From the NCBI RefSeq assembly GCF_029867415.1, contig NC_081180.1, forward strand, positions 237,003,761 through 237,067,760: 64,000 bases of DNA, read 5' to 3'. A model generated the notes under the pieces. It saw only the letters and a list, made by a program, of their open reading frames with translations, did not search any database and was not told the DNA's origin. Below are positions 1 through 10,950 of this stretch, one piece after another. This stretch comes from Vicia villosa (lineage: Eukaryota > Streptophyta > Magnoliopsida > Fabales > Fabaceae). Position numbers and translations under genes: made by a program. Numbering within the stretch: the stretch's first letter is position 1; each line of letters starts with the position of its first letter.

Positions 1-1227
1 ACTTGGACCATACTTTACTTTTATGCTAAAACACTAATAAACAACCAAAAATCTAAAAAACACATAAGGCTCTCTTTTGGACTATTGGTTACTATCCCTA
101 GCATTTTGGAGATTCGGACTTATGGACTTTGGACCTCTGGACCCCTATTCTGTTATTACTCTGCTGTTATTCTGTCTGTCTGGCATTGGATTGTTGTCTG
201 TTTGTATATGCAGGTATTTCCTTGAAAGCCCTTGATGGTTAATTCCAAGGCATTGAGATAAGGATTTTACCCGAAAACAGCCGTTACTCTGCCCGATTTC
301 CGTCAGGATCTTAATGTGCTTAATGCAAAATGGTGCTAAGATAATAAGTTCATCTGGATCCCCAAGTGATAATTTTGATTTAGTATTGATATTCCAAAGG
401 ATGGGAAATCTACCTTGACTCATAATGTCAAGTGTTGGCTTCTTAATTTGGTTAGACCGTTTCTTTCCTTAGCTTTTATTTTATGCACTAGGTTAGCCTC
501 TTCATCTCCTCCCATTTCTTAGATTTTCAAAATCTTCTCCCTTTTTCAAAAATCTTCTTATGTTTGCAACCTTTTCAAAACCTCTTCTTTTAAAATATCT
601 TTTACACTTAGTGGTCTTTTCTTCAAAGTTTAGACACCGTTAATTGTCGAAACGAGTGGTTATACCCCACGATTTTGAAATTGATTGATATAATGAGATC
701 TTTTCCGCGTGGGAGAGCTAGTGGCATACTCGTTGATTTTATCCGAGTTGGAGCCCTTCTTTCATTTGCGATGCAAAGAACTTGTTTGTTCTCCTGCTCA
801 AGATCAATGGCTGAGTATTTCTCCCCGACGACAATAAAGTGTTTATTCGTTTTAAAAAACCGTTTTCCCTTTTAGCGGAACTACATTAGCTCTGACTTCT
901 CCATTGCACCGAGGAGGTATGTAGGTCCAAAGCTTAACGCTTTGCCGAGCTTATTTTAAAAATAAAACAAACTCTTTTTAGCACACACACAACACAGATT
1001 TTCAAAAAGGTTCCTGTGGAGTACCACAGATATGAGGGGTGCTTTAAACCTTCCCCTCATATAATCAACACCCGTACCTAAGATCTCTTTCTTGTTTTAA
1101 AAACAAAACTTTGGGTTTTACGTTCTTTTCCCTTTTCCTTTGAAACAATAAAGCGCGGTGGCGATTTCAAACGGAATATTGATTCGAGTCAATCCTATGG
1201 CTTCGATATCAGATTTTCCCCGCTACA
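1..1227 (+). mobile_element. Ogre/Tat-like LTR, 3' portion, cut by the window edge
   Basis: This stretch reads as the end of a very long LTR of the Ogre/Tat type of Ty3/gypsy elements. Seen: a long pyrimidine-rich non-coding run, then near 1152 the block GCGCGGTGGCGATTTC and the terminal block GATTTTCCCCGCTACA at 1212-1227, which I know as the usual LTR ending of Vicieae Ogre-like elements. No PBS follows, so this is a 3' LTR or solo LTR rather than a 5' LTR. The other end is outside the window. It may be the same broad family as the element that starts at 48772. Confidence 0.6.
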
Positions 1228-1602
1228 CAATCCTTTTTGCAATAATTGTAAACCTGCCTTACAGGATTATTGGTGGTAGCAAAGACAAGACGGTATGGAA
1301 GATAGGGTGCGCTTACCTTAAATAACCGAGACATCGATATTGTTCTATACTATATATCACGTAAGAAGTATGCATTTGGGAAATGTTACATTTGAATCAT
1401 ACTGCATGCAACTAATAGATGCATTATGTTGCAGCTGTAACATTGGAAATCAATTTGGCTTTATTGTGTCTAAGGGTAGAAGTAGCCTCTATATTCAAGC
1501 CAATTGTGTCGCTCACATTTTATACTTTGATTGTAGCATTTGTTGAATTGATGTTTTTATGCATAATGAAATAATATCCGTTTTTGCATTTAAAATGAAA
1601 AT
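1228..1602. other. Unassigned spacer
   Basis: Non-coding AT-rich sequence between the Ogre-like LTR end and the copia insertion. It continues at 6191 on the other side of that insertion. I recognise no gene, RNA or repeat in it. Confidence 0.5.
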
Positions 1603-1607
1603 GCTTC

Positions 1608-1957
1608 TGTTAGTGGTTGATCAGTTGATAGTTGATAAAAGATAGTTTTAGAGAGTTGTTTAGAAAGAAGGTTATGTCATTGATTTCTTGGATGATTCTT
1701 TACAATGTAGCAATTGCTTATTTATAGGCTCAAGTCACCAACCTCTCAATGGTGGTGAATGTTTCTACATTACATTAGTTCTTTCTAGAGTTTTCATGAT
1801 ATTTTATTGTCATGATAAATCTAGATTCTTCTATCTTTGCCATACACTTATACATCTAGATTGTTCTACCATATTCATACAACTTATAGTTCTATGTTCT
1901 ATATTTTCATACATATTATATTTAAGAATACTCTAGAAATTTGTAGCAACTTCAATA
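1608..1957 (-). repeat. 3' LTR of the copia element at 1603-6190
   Basis: 350-bp direct repeat of 5833-6185. In element orientation it runs TATTG...CTAACA, so the ends are TA..CA, not the canonical TG..CA. The 5-bp target duplication fixes these ends. Confidence 0.92.
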
Positions 1958-1970
1958 CTCCTCCTTGATA
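1958..1970 (-). promoter_or_regulatory. Polypurine tract of the copia element
   Basis: On the minus strand the purine run AAGGAGGAG lies directly upstream of the 3' LTR. This is the usual priming site for plus-strand DNA synthesis. Confidence 0.75.
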
Positions 1971-3445
1971 CAAATTTCTTTGACTCCAAGCATAGCTCGT
2001 AGATCTTCAAATCTTGGTCTCGCCAACACTTTCGTGAATATATCTGCAATTTGATCTTCTGTCCTGCAGTAGCCGAGTTTGATCTCTTTAGTTGCTTCAG
2101 CTTCTCTGATAAAGTGATACTTGATTGCTATGTGTTTTGTTCTGCTGTGATGCACTGGATTTTTTGCCATTGCAATTGCCGATTTGTTGTCACAGTTGAT
2201 CTTAATAGGCTCATCTTGTTTTTCTCCTATGTCTTCGAGTATCCTGCGAAGCCATATAGCTTGACTCGTTGCTTTAGTAGCTTCCACGTACTCTGCTTCT
2301 GCTGTTGATTGTGCAACTGTAGCTTGCTTCTTTGACGCCCAAGAAAAAATTTCTGATCCTAGAGAGAAAGCATAGCCAGAGGTGCTCTTCATGTCATCTA
2401 GTGAACCTGCCCAATCACTGTTGGTGTAGCCAAGTGATCCGAAGTTGGTTTCGGTAGTGTACCATATACCATATTCTTTTGTTCCTTGAAGATACCTCAA
2501 AATTCTTTTTTCTGCTCCAAAGTGTATTTGACTTGGGCTTTGCATGAATCTTGATAGAAGACTTGTAGCATACATTATATCTGGCCGTGTAGCTGTTAAA
2601 TATAGGAGACTTCCAATTAGACTTCTGTATTTGGATGCATCATCTTCTGGTGCTCCATCATTCTTCTGTAGTTTCTCATTTGTTATGAGTGGAGTAGCGA
2701 CAAGTTTGCAACCGTGCATCTTGAATTTCTTAAGTAAGCCTTTTGTGTATTTCTTTTGTGAGATGAATATCCCTTCATTTCTCTGACTTACCTCTATACC
2801 GAGGAAGTAACTCATCAAACCAAGGTCGGTCATCTCAAAGGTCTTCATCATGTCTTCTTTAAACTCCATCATCATCTTAGTATTGTTTCTCGTGTAGATA
2901 AGGTCATCTACATATAGAGAGAGTAAGAGAGTGTACTGACCTTGGGACTTGATGTAAAGTGTAGGCTCACTCTTGCTCCTCCTGAATCTTCGATCCTTGA
3001 AATATTGATCGATTCTGCTATACGATGCTCGAGGTGCTTGCTTCAAACCGTAAAGTGCTTTTCTTAGTCTTAACACTTTGCTTTCTTCACCTTCAGATAT
3101 GAATCCTCGTGGCTGCTCCACATAGATCTCTTCTTCAAGTACGCCATTAAGGAAGGCATATTTGACATCTAGTTGATGGATACTCCATCCTTTTTGTGCC
3201 TCGAGAGCTATTAGAGCTCTTATGGTATCAAGACGAGCTACTGATGCAAATGTCTCATTGTAGTCAATCCCAGGTTGTTGTGAGTAAACCTTAGCTACTA
3301 GCCTCTCCTTGTGTTTCTGTATGGTGCCATCAGGGTTGAGCTTTGTCTTATAGACCCACTTAACCCCAATGATATCTTTTCCATGGGGACGATTTACTAA
3401 TTCCCATGTGTTGTTTTTCTCGATCATCTTTATCTCTTCTTCCAT
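1963..3445 (-). pseudogene. Copia pol: reverse transcriptase and RNase H
   Basis: An open frame of nearly 500 codons that forms the 3' part of the polyprotein. Visible RT_copia landmarks, in order: the TWELV and KWVYK entry region, HQLDVKYAFLNG with the first catalytic Asp, YGLKQAPRA, and the catalytic LYVDDLI. The RNase H module follows, with SDWAG, AEAEYV, CDNKSAI and HIAIKYHFIRE, and ends in IADIFTK near the LTR. The frame runs open into the LTR. RT and RNase H look catalytically complete. The frame starts downstream of the integrase deletion, so no full polyprotein can be made. Confidence 0.9.
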
Positions 3446-3573
3446 TGCCTTGAACCATACTTCCTGCTTTGACGCTTCTTCAAAGCTTCCAGGTTCAAGC
3501 AGGCCATGTTGCAGGTTTCATATATGTCCACCAAAGATCTTACTCGTCTTGTAGTAGACTCTGGTGAAGATAA

Positions 3574-3882
3574 TTATTGTTCTTGTTGTTGTGGTAGAGG
3601 CAAAAGAGGTTCACTTGATTCTTCTTCCTCAGGTTCTTCGTCCTCGGGTTCTTCTTGAGGTAGTTGAGCTTGTATGAGGATGTTCTTCTCCACTTTTTCT
3701 TCATCCCAATTCCAAGAAGCATTCTCATCAACTTCAACATCTCGATTGATTATGACATCTATTGAGTATGTAAACAGCAGTGTAGACCGCTTCAGCCCAG
3801 AATGTGTTAGGCATTCCCTTCTCCTTGAGCATCGATCTAGCCATCTCCATAATTGTGCGATTATTTCTCTCGGACACACCAT
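3574..3882 (-). pseudogene. Copia pol linker between integrase and RT (deletion scar)
   Basis: The region just before RT, in a frame different from the upstream integrase. It shows the acidic linker typical of copia ([15 protein letters not shown], then a Glu/Pro-rich tract). The integrase frame reaches ILNRC near 3750 and then breaks. The intervening C-terminal integrase part (in this family a conserved block before the RDV.F..WNW segment) is missing. I read this as one deletion of several hundred base pairs that also shifted frame. The size rests on family knowledge. Confidence 0.7.
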
Positions 3883-4222
3883 TTTGTTGAGGTGAATATT
3901 CGACTGTAAGTTGTCTCTCTATGCGTTCATCCTCGCAAAATCTGTCAAACTCGCGAGAGGTGTACTCTTTGCTGCGATCACTTCTTAGTACTTTTATCCG
4001 TTTTCCACTTTGATTTTCCGCAAGGGCCTTAAACTTTTTGAATACTCCAAAGACTTCTGATTTTTCTTTTAGGAAATAGACCCATGTCATTCTAGAGAAG
4101 TCGTCAATGAAGAGTATAAAGTACTTGTTGTTCTCATGTGATGGCGTACTCATCGGTCCACATACGTCGGTATGTATCAGCTCCAACAGGTCTTTCGCTC
4201 TCCAAGGAGATACCCTTCGCAC
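3734..4222 (-). pseudogene. Copia integrase core
   Basis: About 160 codons covering the rve integrase core. The D,D-35-E residues appear in context: Asp in HTDVCGP, Asp in LRSDRSKEY, Glu in [16 protein letters not shown]. The usual GGEY after the second Asp is changed to SKEY. The frame is separated from the upstream gag/protease frame by a frameshift near 4200 and is truncated at its C-terminus by the deletion near 3750. It cannot give a working integrase. Confidence 0.85.
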
Positions 4223-5403
4223 ACTTCATTGTTTTCCTTTATGCTTGGAAGATCTCTCATCATGTTCTTCTCATGTAACTGCTTCAAGGCATGTGTGTTG
4301 AAGTGGCCAAATCTTCGATGCCAGAGCCATGAATCATCAACTTGTACTTTCATGGCAATGTTAGTTGCATATTTTAAATTTAGCGGGAAGCTTCTATTGC
4401 TCTTATTCATCTTCACTTGGGCAATCTCGGCCCTTTTATTTTTGTTGTCTAACATTTTGCATACACCTCCTTCAAAGTGAAGTGTACAGCCTCTCTCCAT
4501 CATTTGACCAATGCTTAGAAGATTTTCTTTTAGGCTGAGAACTAGTAAGACATCATGGATGAGTCGCGTACCTTTATCAGTCTCCACTATGACAGTGCCT
4601 TTTCCTTTTGATTCAACCACACTACCATTTCCTAGTCGGACTTTCACTTTGACAGACTCGTCAATGCTTTTGAAAATAGTCTCATCCTTGGCTAAGTGAT
4701 TGCTACATCCACTATCCAAGTACCAACTTCCTCCTTTTTCTTTCATTGAGTCTTGAGTGGCATAGAACATACATTGTTCTTGATCATGCTCCTCTGCAAT
4801 ATTAGCTTGATGCCTATCTTTGTTGCGACAATTTTTCTCTATGTGTCCGAACTTCTTGCAATTGTTGCATTGTGGCATATTACGGTACCAACAATTTTTC
4901 TCTGCGTGGTCTGGTCTTTTGCATATATTGCATGGAGGATTTTTATCTAGCTTGTTCTTAAAGAAATTTCTAGAAGCTTCTCTTCTTCTAGAAGTTTCTC
5001 CATAACTCTTCTTTCCTTCATCTTTATTTTGGGGCCGAAATTTGAGCTTTGATCGGAAGGCATTTTCAAGCGTATCTTCTTTATGCCTATTCAGTCTTTG
5101 CTCATATGCTTCAAGAGAGTCCACCAGTTCTGTCACTGATAGAGTGGACAAATCTTTGGTTTCCTCAATCGTTGTCACAATTGGGTCAAACTTTGGGGGC
5201 ATAGTAATTAGAATTTTCTCAACAATTTTCTTGTCAAGAATATCATCCCCAAAAGCTCTCATTTGATTAACTATTTCTTTGACTTTAGAATAGTAATCTT
5301 TAATTGTCTCAAAATCCTTCATCTTCAATAGTTCAAAATCTCTTCTTAGAGATTGAAGTTTAACAACACGTACCTTATCACTTCCTTGAAACTCCTCCTT
5401 CAA
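4177..5403 (-). pseudogene. Copia gag C-terminal half, protease and GAG-pre-integrase domain
   Basis: A 408-codon frame. It begins inside the UBN2-type capsid region, has two CCHC zinc knuckles (CNICKRPDHAEKNC and CNNCKKFGHIEKNC), then the retropepsin active site WYLDSGCSNHL and the pre-integrase motif WLWHRRFGHFN. Upstream the frame is closed by a stop near 5410, where AAG GAT GCG TGA AAC replaces a conserved Trp (probable TGG to TGA). Downstream a frameshift near 4200 separates it from integrase. The 3' end overlaps the integrase frame by about 45 bp. Confidence 0.88.
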
Positions 5404-5410
5404 TGTGTTT

Positions 5411-5701
5411 CACGCATCTTTGGCAGTCTTAGCTCCCATAATTCTTGGAAAAATTGCATCAGTCACGACTTGTTGCAAGGTAAACAACGCCTTTGAATTT
5501 TTCTGTTTATTTTTCTTCAACTCCTTTTCTTGAAGTTGCATTAAGAGTTGAAGTATCCGCGGAAACAGTGAAACCTTCTTCTACTATGTCCCATAAATCT
5601 TGAGATGAAAAATATGTTTCCATTTTAACACGCCAGAAATCATAATTTTCACCATTGAAAATAGGGACAGAAATAGATGATGATTGAGTGGTGTTATCCA
5701 T
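5411..5701 (-). pseudogene. Copia gag N-terminal part
   Basis: The gag start, ATG at 5699-5701 (MDNTTQSSSISVPIFNGENY), about 120 bp inside the 5' LTR. It shows FNGENYDFWRVKMETYF and LWDIVEEGF, typical of the N-terminus of copia UBN2 gag proteins. The frame shifts near 5535 and resumes in another frame as far as the TGA near 5410. The start fits the family. Confidence 0.8.
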
Positions 5702-5819
5702 AGCTTAGAAATTGTTTTTGAAATGGGTTAATATTACAAAGGAAATTTTTGAAGTAGTTGGGAGGATTTTGTAATGTTAGGTAGGTAATATAACTACGCC
5801 CAATGTATGACCGAACGTA

Positions 5820-5832
5820 ACTCTGATACCAC
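5820..5832 (-). promoter_or_regulatory. Primer binding site, initiator tRNA-Met
   Basis: On the minus strand the 5' LTR end CTAACA is followed by GTGGTATCAGAG, the standard copia PBS complementary to the 3' end of initiator tRNA-Met. Confidence 0.92.
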
Positions 5833-6185
5833 TGTTAGTGGTTGATCAGTTGATAGTTGATAAAAGATAGTTTTAGAGAGTTGTTTAGAAAGAAGGCTAT
5901 GTCATTGATTTCTTGGATGATTGTTTACAATGTAGCAATTGCCTATTTATAGGCTCAAGTCACCAACCTCTCAATGGTGGTGAATGTTTCTACATTACAT
6001 TAGTTCTTTCTAGAGTTTTCATGATATTTTATTGTCATGATAAATCTAGATTCTTCTATCTTTGCCATACACTTATACATCTAGATTGTTCTACCATATT
6101 CATACAACTTATAGTTCTAGGATGTTCTATATTTTCATACATATTATATTTAAGAATACTCTAGAAATTTGTAGCAACTTCAATA
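5833..6185 (-). repeat. 5' LTR of the copia element at 1603-6190
   Basis: 353-bp partner of 1608-1957. It differs by three substitutions and a 3-bp insertion near 6120. Same TA..CA ends. It is followed by the GCTTC target duplication. Confidence 0.92.
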
Positions 6186-6190
6186 GCTTC

Positions 6191-6779
6191 AAACAAAAAG
6201 TGATAATATCAACCTGACACAATTGAAGCAAAATATTTCTCAGAAGTCGTGCTTCAGACATATTGGTATTGACTAGGCTTGTGTTACAAAGTATGACGAA
6301 GCTATAAAGATGAAACATCACCAATGGATTTTCTGTGAGATCAACATTGTAACTTCAGAGTTCATAAATGGATTAGGCATCATTCAAACATAGAATTTAC
6401 AAAGAATGACAAGTTGATTTGTTGATGCTTCTACATACAAATATCTTTATTTAAAAAATATTATTGCGTACATATAATCAAATAGAAAATATGAAAAGAC
6501 TAAATCATAATGATATGACTGTATAATATTGAAAAAACTAAACTTGTTGATGTCATTCTCAGGATGAAGGAAAAATGTGAGTAAAATATGGAAAGAAAAG
6601 ATTCCAAATAGATAACAACTAAAATGTGTTTGTTGTAGATTTATAACTCAAATAAAATCTTTTGAAAATCATCATTTTCTCTAAAATGAGTAAGTTACCT
6701 CACAGGATAACGTAAATAAGAATATCTAATGGTTGACGATTGACTAACAAATGCATTGAACAGTGAAAAACCGGATGAA
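6191..6779. other. Unassigned non-coding stretch
   Basis: Continues the spacer interrupted at 1602. AT-rich with no ORF of note and no element ends that I recognise. Confidence 0.5.
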
Positions 6780-6915
6780 TTTTAGATCCTCGTGGCAACT
6801 GGCAAGAGTATTTTGTAAGCAACATTTACCACCTTCTCGAGAATTTGAAATGGACCATATAAAAATTTGCTGAGTTTCGAATAAGGAGTGGTAGCACCCA
6901 ATCCCCTATGTTGTA

Positions 6916-7726
6916 TTACACATCCTGCCTATGTGCATCAACACATTTCTTCATATCTTGTTGTGCCTTGGTCAATTTTCTACGCATAGTGATAAGCATA
7001 GTCTCACGATTAGCCAACACTTCATCGACAACTTCAATAGTGGAGGTGCCTGCCAAATATCGAGGAATGGTGAGTGGTGTTTTCCCAAAAGTAATCTCAA
7101 AGGGAGATTTTCCAGTGCCTGAGTGTTGAGACGTATTGGAAGACCACTCAGCCCACAGGAGAAACTGGCCCAAGTTGCTGGTTTTGTGTGCACAAACGCA
7201 CGGAGATACTGCTCAATGACTCCATTTGCCACTTTTGTCTGGCCATCAGTCTGTGGGTGGTAGGACGAACTTATACGTAACTTAGTGCCACTGAATCTGA
7301 ACAGCTCTTGCCAGAAACGACTCACAAATAATGGATCACGGTCTGAAACCAAATTGTGTGGCATGCCGTGGATCTTTCCTACAATGTTCATAAAGAGTAA
7401 GGCAGCATACCAAGATGAATCCCTTTGGAAAAGCGGCCAACGAGGACTAGGATTATGGTGTTCCCCTGGTAAGGAGGTAAACCCATGATAAAGTCAAGAG
7501 ATAAGTCTTCCCACGGTGCATGAGGAATTGGCAATGGACCGAGCAATCCACCAGCTTTCTTCGCTTCATACTTGGAGTGTTGGTAGTCCAAACAAGAGAG
7601 AACAAACCTATGGACATCATTACGCATCTTGGTCCATGTGAAGTTTGAGCTTAAGCGTGCCAAAGTCTTGGTGACACCCATATGGCCTCCAGTGGATGTT
7701 TTGTGGAATTCCTCCAACAGAACCAT
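6916..7726 (-). pseudogene. Gypsy integrase remnant
   Basis: Spread over overlapping frames. 7388-7726 carries the H2C2 zinc-binding region (GGHMGVTKTLARL) and the first catalytic Asp in LSLDFIMGLP. 6972-7391 carries the second Asp in NLVSDRDPLF and the motif [10 protein letters not shown]. In the D,D-35-E context the residue after GQT is Lys, not the catalytic Glu, so the active site is lost as well as the frame. 6916-7173 holds the C-terminal segment after the core (GKSPFEITFGKTPL). Confidence 0.85.
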
Positions 7727-8039
7727 TATGAAGGACGTGGTGCGCGAAAACCAAATGCGATCTTTATGATAGATAAGACCCTAAACAATTTTGAAAACTT
7801 GTGCTCCCTCACTGTTATTGTTAATGTCTTGCAGTTTGGAGAGAAATTCATGTTGCTAGGAGAGTTCACGCTTTAATGTTTTCAGGAAGGAAAAACTCAG
7901 AACTAACAACATGTAGAACTCAAGAGACTAATTTTCTGGTATGGGAGAAAGAGCATCTGCAACCATATTCGTTTTTCCGAAACGATATTGAATTGTGTAA
8001 TCATAACCAATCAACTGCGACAGGTACAGCTGTTGTTCA

Positions 8040-8540
8040 GGAGTTTGTACCACTTGTTAGTTGTGACATCAACTCCTTTAAGCTGCGATGATCTGTCAGA
8101 ATCATAAAGGAATGGCCAAACAAATTTCGTCGCCATTTTTTCACTGCTGCTGTGATGGCGAAGAGTTCTTTGGCATATGTAGACGCATTCAACAACTTGT
8201 GATAATATGGTTTTCTAAAAAAGAAATTGGTTGGTTTTGCTGAGATAACACGACACCCATGCCGACACCGGAGGCATCCGTTTCTACCATGAAAGGAAAA
8301 GTAAAGTTAGGGAGAATCGCAATTGGTGCGGTGCTCGAGAAAAAACTGCCCCTCCTGTAAAACCTGAAATGCTTGATCCATATGCTTTAAGTGATCCTCA
8401 TAATTAGTGCTATAGATCAGAATATCATCAAATAATACGATGATAAACTTGCACATAAATGGCTTGAATATCGTGTTCATGGTAGCCTCAAATGCCGATG
8501 GAGCGTTCCGCAGAAATGGCTTGAATATCGTGTTCATAGA
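8040..8540 (-). pseudogene. Gypsy reverse transcriptase end and RNase H remnant
   Basis: The RT catalytic box is visible as FDDILIYSTNYEDHLKH at about 8380-8440. The RNase H Asp context (VETDASGVGMGVVL) follows near 8245-8300 in another frame, then a broken RNase H. A 24-bp sequence (8459-8482) is repeated at 8514-8537 at the 5' break of the fragment, so the frame there starts with a duplicated MNTIFKPF. Non-functional. Confidence 0.8.
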
Positions 8541-9089
8541 GAATTATTCTGTCCTTTTTTTCTCTTTTATTTATATTAACATTTCTCATTATTGTTACAT
8601 TTTCTAATCATCTTCTATGCTAACATTGGGACTTTTATTGAACATGATTTTAAAAGTCAGTATTTCCACCCGATGCTGGCAAAGTTATGCAAGATCGTCT
8701 GAAAAATGACCACCATCCAATTGATTGTAGCTAGCAACACTTCATTTTTTTTTTTTATTTTGCTACCAACATCTCACTAATGTGGATATTTGTCAAATGT
8801 TGAGCAACAAGAATTTATTCTTTTTCTTTAATTTTTCTTGGGGGTTAAAGGCCTCGAAGCTTAAGAAATAAAACAAAATAACTATGAGAAGCAAAACTAA
8901 TGTACAAGGAAAAGGGAAACAGATTCATTTGTTCATCTTTCTTTCAATTAATATCTCATGGGATGCAGATTTTGAACTCAGATTTCGATAATTTTCTTAA
9001 ACATCCAAAATAAAAAAAAGTCAAAGGATTATTTACAGGTGGCCAAAATTCATAATATTATAACCTCTTCACATAAAATCCTTTCGAAG
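8541..9089. other. Unassigned non-coding stretch
   Basis: AT-rich, with a T-run near 8746. No coding region or element end recognised. Confidence 0.5.
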
Positions 9090-9570
9090 ATGGAACCATC
9101 TGCCGCTTTAGGAGTCTCTGATCTTATGCAGACCAATGACAACAGATGGAACCTCAAAGATGCTATCTGCAATTATTCAGCATAAACGTGTGCACGCAAA
9201 CTCTGCATCAAAATGAAACTGATCAACAGAACTGGACAGGTGTTCGTCAAGGAAACTACTCAGTTAAGACAACCGACAACCTTTATGTCAATGATTTCAC
9301 AAAAGCAGGGTTATCGGCAGTGTTGGGAGACTAAAAATTTGTGGAGCCTGCATATAGCGCCTAAAGTAAAAACATTCCTATGGAGACTTTGCCGAACACA
9401 CTACCTACATGTGCTCAACTCCGAACCAGGGTGATTAACTGTCCAAATTCATGTTGTGGATGTGAGGAGGCCTAAGGAGCAGTAAGGTATGTGATGTTAA
9501 CCTGTACTATTGTATTGCAGGTTTGGAGCAAAATTGGATGCTCGTCTATCATCGTGCCAAGACATGTATA
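9090..9570 (+). pseudogene. LINE (L1-type) ORF2 3' fragment with zf-RVT domain
   Basis: A frameshifted remnant of the C-terminal region of a plant non-LTR reverse transcriptase. In successive frames one can read VSDLMQTNDNRWNL (about 9111-9152), TGVRQGNYSVKTTDNLY (about 9240-9290), LWSLHIAPKVKTFLWRLC (about 9340-9395), RVINCPNSCCGCEE (about 9425-9470) and VLQVWSKIGC (about 9510-9545). This is the order in the zf-RVT (reverse transcriptase zinc-binding) domain of plant LINEs. At least three frameshifts or stops interrupt it. No poly(A) tail or target duplication was identified. Confidence 0.75.
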
Positions 9571-10551
9571 ATTAAAAATCTCTATCTTTATCAAGCAATG
9601 GAAATCAAATTCATTGAACTTACCTTGTGACGCCTCGATTTGTTTGTCTAATGCCTGGAAGTTTGTTCTCTCGAGACATTTTATTTCCTATCTGCAATGT
9701 ATAACCTTGAAAAATAAATAATTTCAAGTTCTCTTTAGCCATATAACTAAGTGTTATCAAAATTTCTACAACCATCAAATGGACCTTGTTCTTCTCAATA
9801 TCCTATCTAATACTAGCAGCAAAAATACACAATTCCAAGTTCGCAGCCAAGGCTCTTGCCATATATTGAAAAGAAGATTATTGATCAGTAGTAAGTACAA
9901 CATGCTGGTAATTTCCTAAACCTAAGCATGTAAGTACTCAAATATAAACCTGAATCAACCTTTAACTTGTTGATTTCATGTGCCAAATTTAAATTAATAC
10001 TTGGCCATCATGGGCTAGATACTCTTACAATGATGATATGACACTACAAGAAAATTGACACCCACCTTTAGCGTCATTAGTTTCTCTAAATGTCACTAAA
10101 AAAATACAAATTAAATAACTGTAGAATGAATCAAATGACTAGTTTCTCTTTGAACAAGAATACCTATTTAATCCTTAACTAACAACTTCAACTCAACTGC
10201 TAAATTTTTTCGGAAACTGGACAGAAAGATTCGAATTACAAATGAGAAAATATCTTATTAAATAGAAAAATATTCACAGTTTAAAAGCTGAATCAAATTA
10301 GAAATTAAGCTGACTTCCAAGTTAAATTATTATCTTTCCACCCATATTGTCAATGAAGGCGCCAATAAGCATGACACAAAAATCAAATCCAAGAAAATAT
10401 AATTCAATGAAGAGTAAAGAAAAACTTTAAATCTTAAAACTTCATGTAACACTCAACTGTATGCATTACATTGGTATTTAAAAATAAAAGAGTAATTTCT
10501 CAATGAAGCAAATCTAAATACCAAAAACATCTTACAATTTAGAGTTGAAAT
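9571..10551. other. Non-coding stretch with a lone CACTA-type terminus at 10046
   Basis: Mostly featureless AT-rich sequence. At 10046 the string CACTACAAGAAAATTGACAC is followed by inverted-looking subterminal words (TTTAGCGTCATTAG, CTAAATGTCACTAA). This is a typical end of a CACTA DNA transposon of a family different from the two others in the window. No matching right end was seen. Confidence 0.45.
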
Positions 10552-10950
10552 TTAGGAGAAGAAAATATGCTCATCACACGAGAAGAGTTTCCTTTTTTTA
10601 AAAGGCGACCTTGATAAAACCTCTGAGACAATGACATCAGCCTCCGCTTTTTCACAATTTCTCAAATCAATCTCCTTAAGTTGTGTGCAATTTTTAACCA
10701 CATGTATCAATCCTTTTTCTGTGACATAATTCCAATATGCCAATTTTAGTTGCAAAAGCCCATGACAACTCTTTGAGATCTCATAGAGTGTTTTATCATC
10801 AACTCTTGTATATGACAAGTTCAACACCTCCAACTGAGGAACTAGAAAGTTCATTTCAAGTAGCCTTATTTCACAACAATCGCTCAAGTTCAAATGTCTA
10901 ATCTTACAACATCTACTTAAAACATGACAAATACCTTTTTCAGATATCAC
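10552..10950 (-). pseudogene. F-box/LRR (FBL-type) protein, C-terminal stub
   Basis: A 132-codon frame with consecutive cysteine-containing leucine-rich repeats of the F-box/LRR type: KIRHLNLSDCCEIR, LEVLNLSYTRVDDKTLYEISKSCHGL, LLQLKLAYWNYVTEKGLIHVV, then LKEIDLRNCEKA and a C-terminal tail with KKRKLFS. The last two repeats plus tail match the C-terminus of a large legume F-box/LRR family as I know it. Such proteins are substrate receptors of SCF ubiquitin ligases. The N-terminus and F-box are absent. The frame opens exactly at the CACTA terminus at 10948 (GTG, not ATG), so the gene stub ends where the transposon begins. Confidence 0.75.

Larger units (their letters stand above)
1603..6190 (-). 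mobile_element. Ty1/copia LTR retrotransposon, complete ends but defective pol
   Basis: A copia element on the minus strand bounded by the 5-bp target duplication GCTTC (1603-1607 and 6186-6190). Its two LTRs (1608-1957 and 5833-6185) differ by three substitutions and one 3-bp indel by my count, so insertion is recent. Order on the minus strand is gag, protease, integrase, reverse transcriptase, RNase H, as in Ty1/copia. The body is broken: gag is frameshifted and carries a Trp-to-stop change, there is a frameshift at the protease/integrase boundary, and the integrase C-terminus is deleted. Probably a copy mobilised in trans or damaged soon after insertion. Confidence 0.93.
6780..8540 (-). 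mobile_element. Decayed Ty3/gypsy pol fragment
   Basis: A colinear but heavily mutated Ty3/gypsy pol on the minus strand: RT end (8307-8510), RNase H (about 8040-8320), H2C2 integrase zinc finger and integrase core (6916-7726), then a scrap near 6800-6900. No LTR was found on either side. The many stops and frameshifts indicate an old insertion. The integrase wording (TGGHMGVTKTL; DLSLDFIMGLP) is closest to chromovirus-type elements, but I could not assign a clade firmly. Confidence 0.85.

Noticed and set aside
145..423. 92-codon minus ORF in the left Ogre-like LTR
   Set aside because: No recognisable domain; lies in non-coding LTR sequence.
6908..7129. Plus-strand ORFs opposite the gypsy integrase remnant
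   Set aside because: Antisense shadows of the decayed integrase.
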